Shown here piece by piece: positions 62,300 to 64,000 of a DNA stretch of 64,000 nt. Position numbers and translations under genes: made by a program. Below the pieces are notes generated by a model. It was not told the DNA's origin and did no database searches. It saw only the letters and a list, made by a program, of their open reading frames with translations. This stretch comes from Zonotrichia leucophrys gambelii (Eukaryota; Chordata; Aves; Passeriformes; Passerellidae), in contig NC_088179.1 of assembly GCF_028769735.1 (NCBI RefSeq), positions 7,076,001 to 7,140,000 on the forward strand. The letters run 5' to 3'. Positions within the stretch are counted from its first letter, which is position 1. Every line of letters begins with the position of its first letter.

Positions 62300-62630
62300 G
62301 CTGGGGTTGGGAAGGTGGCAACCAGCAAGTGCAGAAAATGTGGGGAAAGGGATGTGAAAAACAGCCCCAGTGCCCTCAGCACCCCAAAACACAGCAGCAT
62401 TAGGAAGGTGTGCGGTGGCCTTAGGTTTTGTTTCCTCTTACTCTTGAATTCTGGATCATCGCCTCAGCTACTGAAGCAATCCCATCTCCCCAAAGAGGCA
62501 CCCAAACACTGCTCCTTGGGTGTTTCTGAAGGGACTGTCCTGGCTCACTGGGTGGCTTTCATCTTGGTTTTCCTAAAAATCATAGGGATAAATGATGCCT
62601 GTATAACTTAGATCAAAGTTACGAGGTGCT
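62300..62630. other. Non-coding, nothing recognised
   Basis: Moderate-GC sequence between the promoter region and the AT-rich repeat. A 117-codon plus-strand frame (62258-62611) has no recognisable domain; if the island fires rightward it would lie near the start of that transcript. Confidence 0.4.
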
Positions 62631-62639
62631 TATATAGCT

Positions 62640-62905
62640 TGAGTTATAAGGTATCAATATAACCCTAATCATGACTTTTTATATATCAATATAACCTGAT
62701 ATATCTATATAACCTAAATCATGACTTTTTATATATCTATGTAACCTGATATATCTAAGTAACCTGATACCAGTAAAATCTAAATCATGACTTTTTATAT
62801 ATCTATATAACCAGAATCATAGCTCTCCATACCTGTATAACCAGAATCATAGCTCCTGAATCATACCTCTTTATACCTATAAAACCTGAATCATAGTTCT
62901 TTATA
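62640..62905. repeat. AT-rich tandem repeat
   Basis: AATCATGACTTTTTATATAT recurs at 62667, 62717 and 62783. It is interleaved with shorter ATATAACCTGATATATCTAT units and followed by diverged ACCAGAATCATAGCTC copies at about 62811 and 62841. The repeat period is irregular (30 to 66 bp), consistent with nested shorter units. Confidence 0.85.
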
Positions 62906-62908
62906 CAA

Positions 62909-63900
62909 TGTAATGGTTCATATATGGTTAAGTAGTTGTTTAATGCTAAATAGACAAAAAAAGAAGATAAAACTTGCCAGGTGGATAGCTTTAGAGATAA
63001 AGTGTAGTACTAATGAAAAATTGACAAGTGAAAAGTCAGTTAGCCACAAAATAAAGAATTTAGGCTGGTTAAGACCAGACAGACCAAAGAACACTAACTG
63101 CACATGCTCCGAGGACAAAGTTGAAAATTTCAGATATGAAGAAGACCCTGGAAGCCTTCATCAAAGACCCCCAACAACCCCCGAATTGGGGAGACACAAG
63201 CTCAGTGCAAAAGAACTGCCTAATAACCATCAGATCATACCACATAAATTGGGTCTGGTGTGTGTGATGGTGTTATAGTGGCATAGGACTCCCCTAAAGA
63301 GATACAGAGGGGTTAAAGTCCCCCCCAAAAGGGGTTGGAGTCCCTGAAAGAAATACAAAGGGGTTAGAGGCCCCAAAAGAAGTCTGATGACTTTTCCTGT
63401 TGGTTTTGGTCTGGGAATTTTGAGTTTGATTGTTGTATGTGTTGTTTGGTGTATTTTCTACAAAATTGGTGTTTCTTTTCTGTGTGTGTGCTAACAACTG
63501 TAACTGCCTGCTATGTGCCTGCCAAAAGTTTTCTCTGTTTGCATTGGTGCCTTTTCAGATGTTACTATTTGAGTGTTTGCCAGAAATTTTAACAGTTTAT
63601 TTTGCTAACCGTTTTAATCCATGTCCCACCCTGCTCCAACACCCTGTTTCGTTCCACCCATTTATAAGACCCCAATTCCTTGTTTCATGTGTGGAATACT
63701 GTGTTGGTTCAGTGTCCTGTGGTTGGGGGACCCTTGGGTGCATATTGGGTGTTTTAATTGTAAAAGAAAAGATGGAAGTCTGTCACGCCTCTGGTATCCA
63801 CTGTGTTGTGCATGGGGGGCTGAGAGCTGATGAAAGTAAGATTTATATTCTTGCTATAAAGTGCAATTGTGCTATAATGTACAATTGAGGTTACATTGAA
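62909..63900 (+). mobile_element. Candidate LTR and leader of an endogenous retroelement
   Basis: This stretch has the look of a retroviral LTR in plus orientation, leading into a gag-like frame. CACATGCTCCGAGGACAAAG and CTTCATCAAAGACCCCCAAC (about 63101-63172) resemble U3 sequence of bird retroelements. A TATA-type motif, TTTATAAGACCCC, is at about 63661. TGCA followed by TGGGGGGCT near 63806-63818 could be the LTR end and a degraded tRNA-Pro-type primer site, but the match is poor past nine bases. The TG start at 62909 and the internal borders are guesses. A second LTR would lie beyond the window. Confidence 0.45.
63285..63385 (+). repeat. Short tandem repeat, about three units
   Basis: The pattern AGAGGGGTTAAAGTCCC, AAAGGGGTTGGAGTCCC, AAAGGGGTTAGAGGCCC recurs with a GAAAGAAATAC-type spacer, roughly 30-40 bp per unit, inside the candidate LTR. 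Confidence 0.7.
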
Positions 63901-64000
63901 ATGAGTAATTCCAGTAGTAAGGAAATAGTCAAAAAGAGCCCTTTAGAGTGTTTTGGCCTATTGGAGGGAGCCATTTCAAGAAGTAACTTAAAGAAAAGGG
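63901..64000 (+). CDS. Partial gag-like frame, cut by window edge
   Basis: From ATG at 63901 the frame is open for 33 codons to the last base. It begins Met-Ser-Asn-Ser-Ser-Ser-Lys and has a Ser-Pro-Leu motif followed by a basic stretch near the edge. This resembles the start of retroviral matrix (Gag) proteins, which begin Met-Gly-rich/Ser-rich and become basic. Ser replaces the Gly2 usually myristoylated. Placement after an LTR-like block supports the reading. The rest of the gene lies outside, so intactness cannot be judged; chance openness of 33 codons is also possible. Confidence 0.45.
   Translation, partial: MSNSSSKEIVKKSPLECFGLLEGAISRSNLKKR

Noticed and set aside
62258..62611. 117-codon plus-strand frame downstream of the possible divergent promoter
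   Set aside because: No domain recognised and it starts within a CR1-like tail; kept only as part of a possible non-coding transcript.
63430..63888. 152-codon plus-strand frame
   Set aside because: It lies within the LTR/leader-like region, is Cys/Phe-rich and ends before the gag-like ATG in another frame; no retroviral domain recognised.
1..64000. tRNA, rRNA, CRISPR array, operon or replication origin
   Set aside because: Nothing of these kinds was seen by eye; the window is vertebrate nuclear DNA. A covariance-model search would be needed to exclude small RNAs.

Overview
This window is nuclear DNA from a vertebrate, very probably a bird. The evidence is CR1 LINE 3' tails (the dominant avian retroposon), retrovirus-like LTR material, AT-rich intergenic sequence with isolated CpG islands, and a single compact vertebrate gene with GT-AG introns. 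A songbird is possible but not shown. There are no bacterial features, and almost every open frame outside the gene looks like chance.

The one protein-coding gene I can fully support is SLC25A36, the mitochondrial pyrimidine nucleotide carrier PNC2, on the minus strand. All seven coding exons were reconstructed by hand: 61616-61576, 52521-52351, 48639-48562, 45973-45873, 38598-38532, 37402-37113 and 36409-36216. They join in frame to 942 nt (313 residues plus stop), and every intron is GT-AG. The start codon lies in a CpG island at about 60.96-62.25 kb. The 3' UTR runs leftward from 36215, with a candidate poly(A) signal near 34.0 kb and an alternative near 31.27 kb.

Layout. 1-5.3 kb: no exon recognised; one LTR-like block near 3.6-3.9 kb. 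5.3-6.65 kb: a CpG island with a 32-34 bp minisatellite and a good minus-strand splice donor at 6308. From the human gene order (SLC25A36 then SPSB4, same direction) this could be the 5' end of SPSB4, but no SPSB4 coding sequence is visible. 6.65-31 kb: gene desert with three CR1 tails. 32.9-33.3 kb: a small isolated GC/CpG-rich patch. 33.9-61.6 kb: SLC25A36. 61.6-62.3 kb: its promoter, with a dense cluster of motifs (three octamer-like sites, two inverted CCAAT boxes, CRE, CArG box, GC boxes) that may also drive a rightward transcript. 62.6-62.9 kb: an AT-rich tandem repeat. 62.9-64.0 kb: LTR-retroelement-like sequence ending in an ATG-initiated frame that runs off the window and resembles the start of a gag gene.

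I found no clearly novel biological system. The most interesting leads are the duplicated octamer/CCAAT module and possible divergent promoter beside SLC25A36, the isolated CpG patch downstream of the gene, and the cut-off endogenous retroelement at the right edge.
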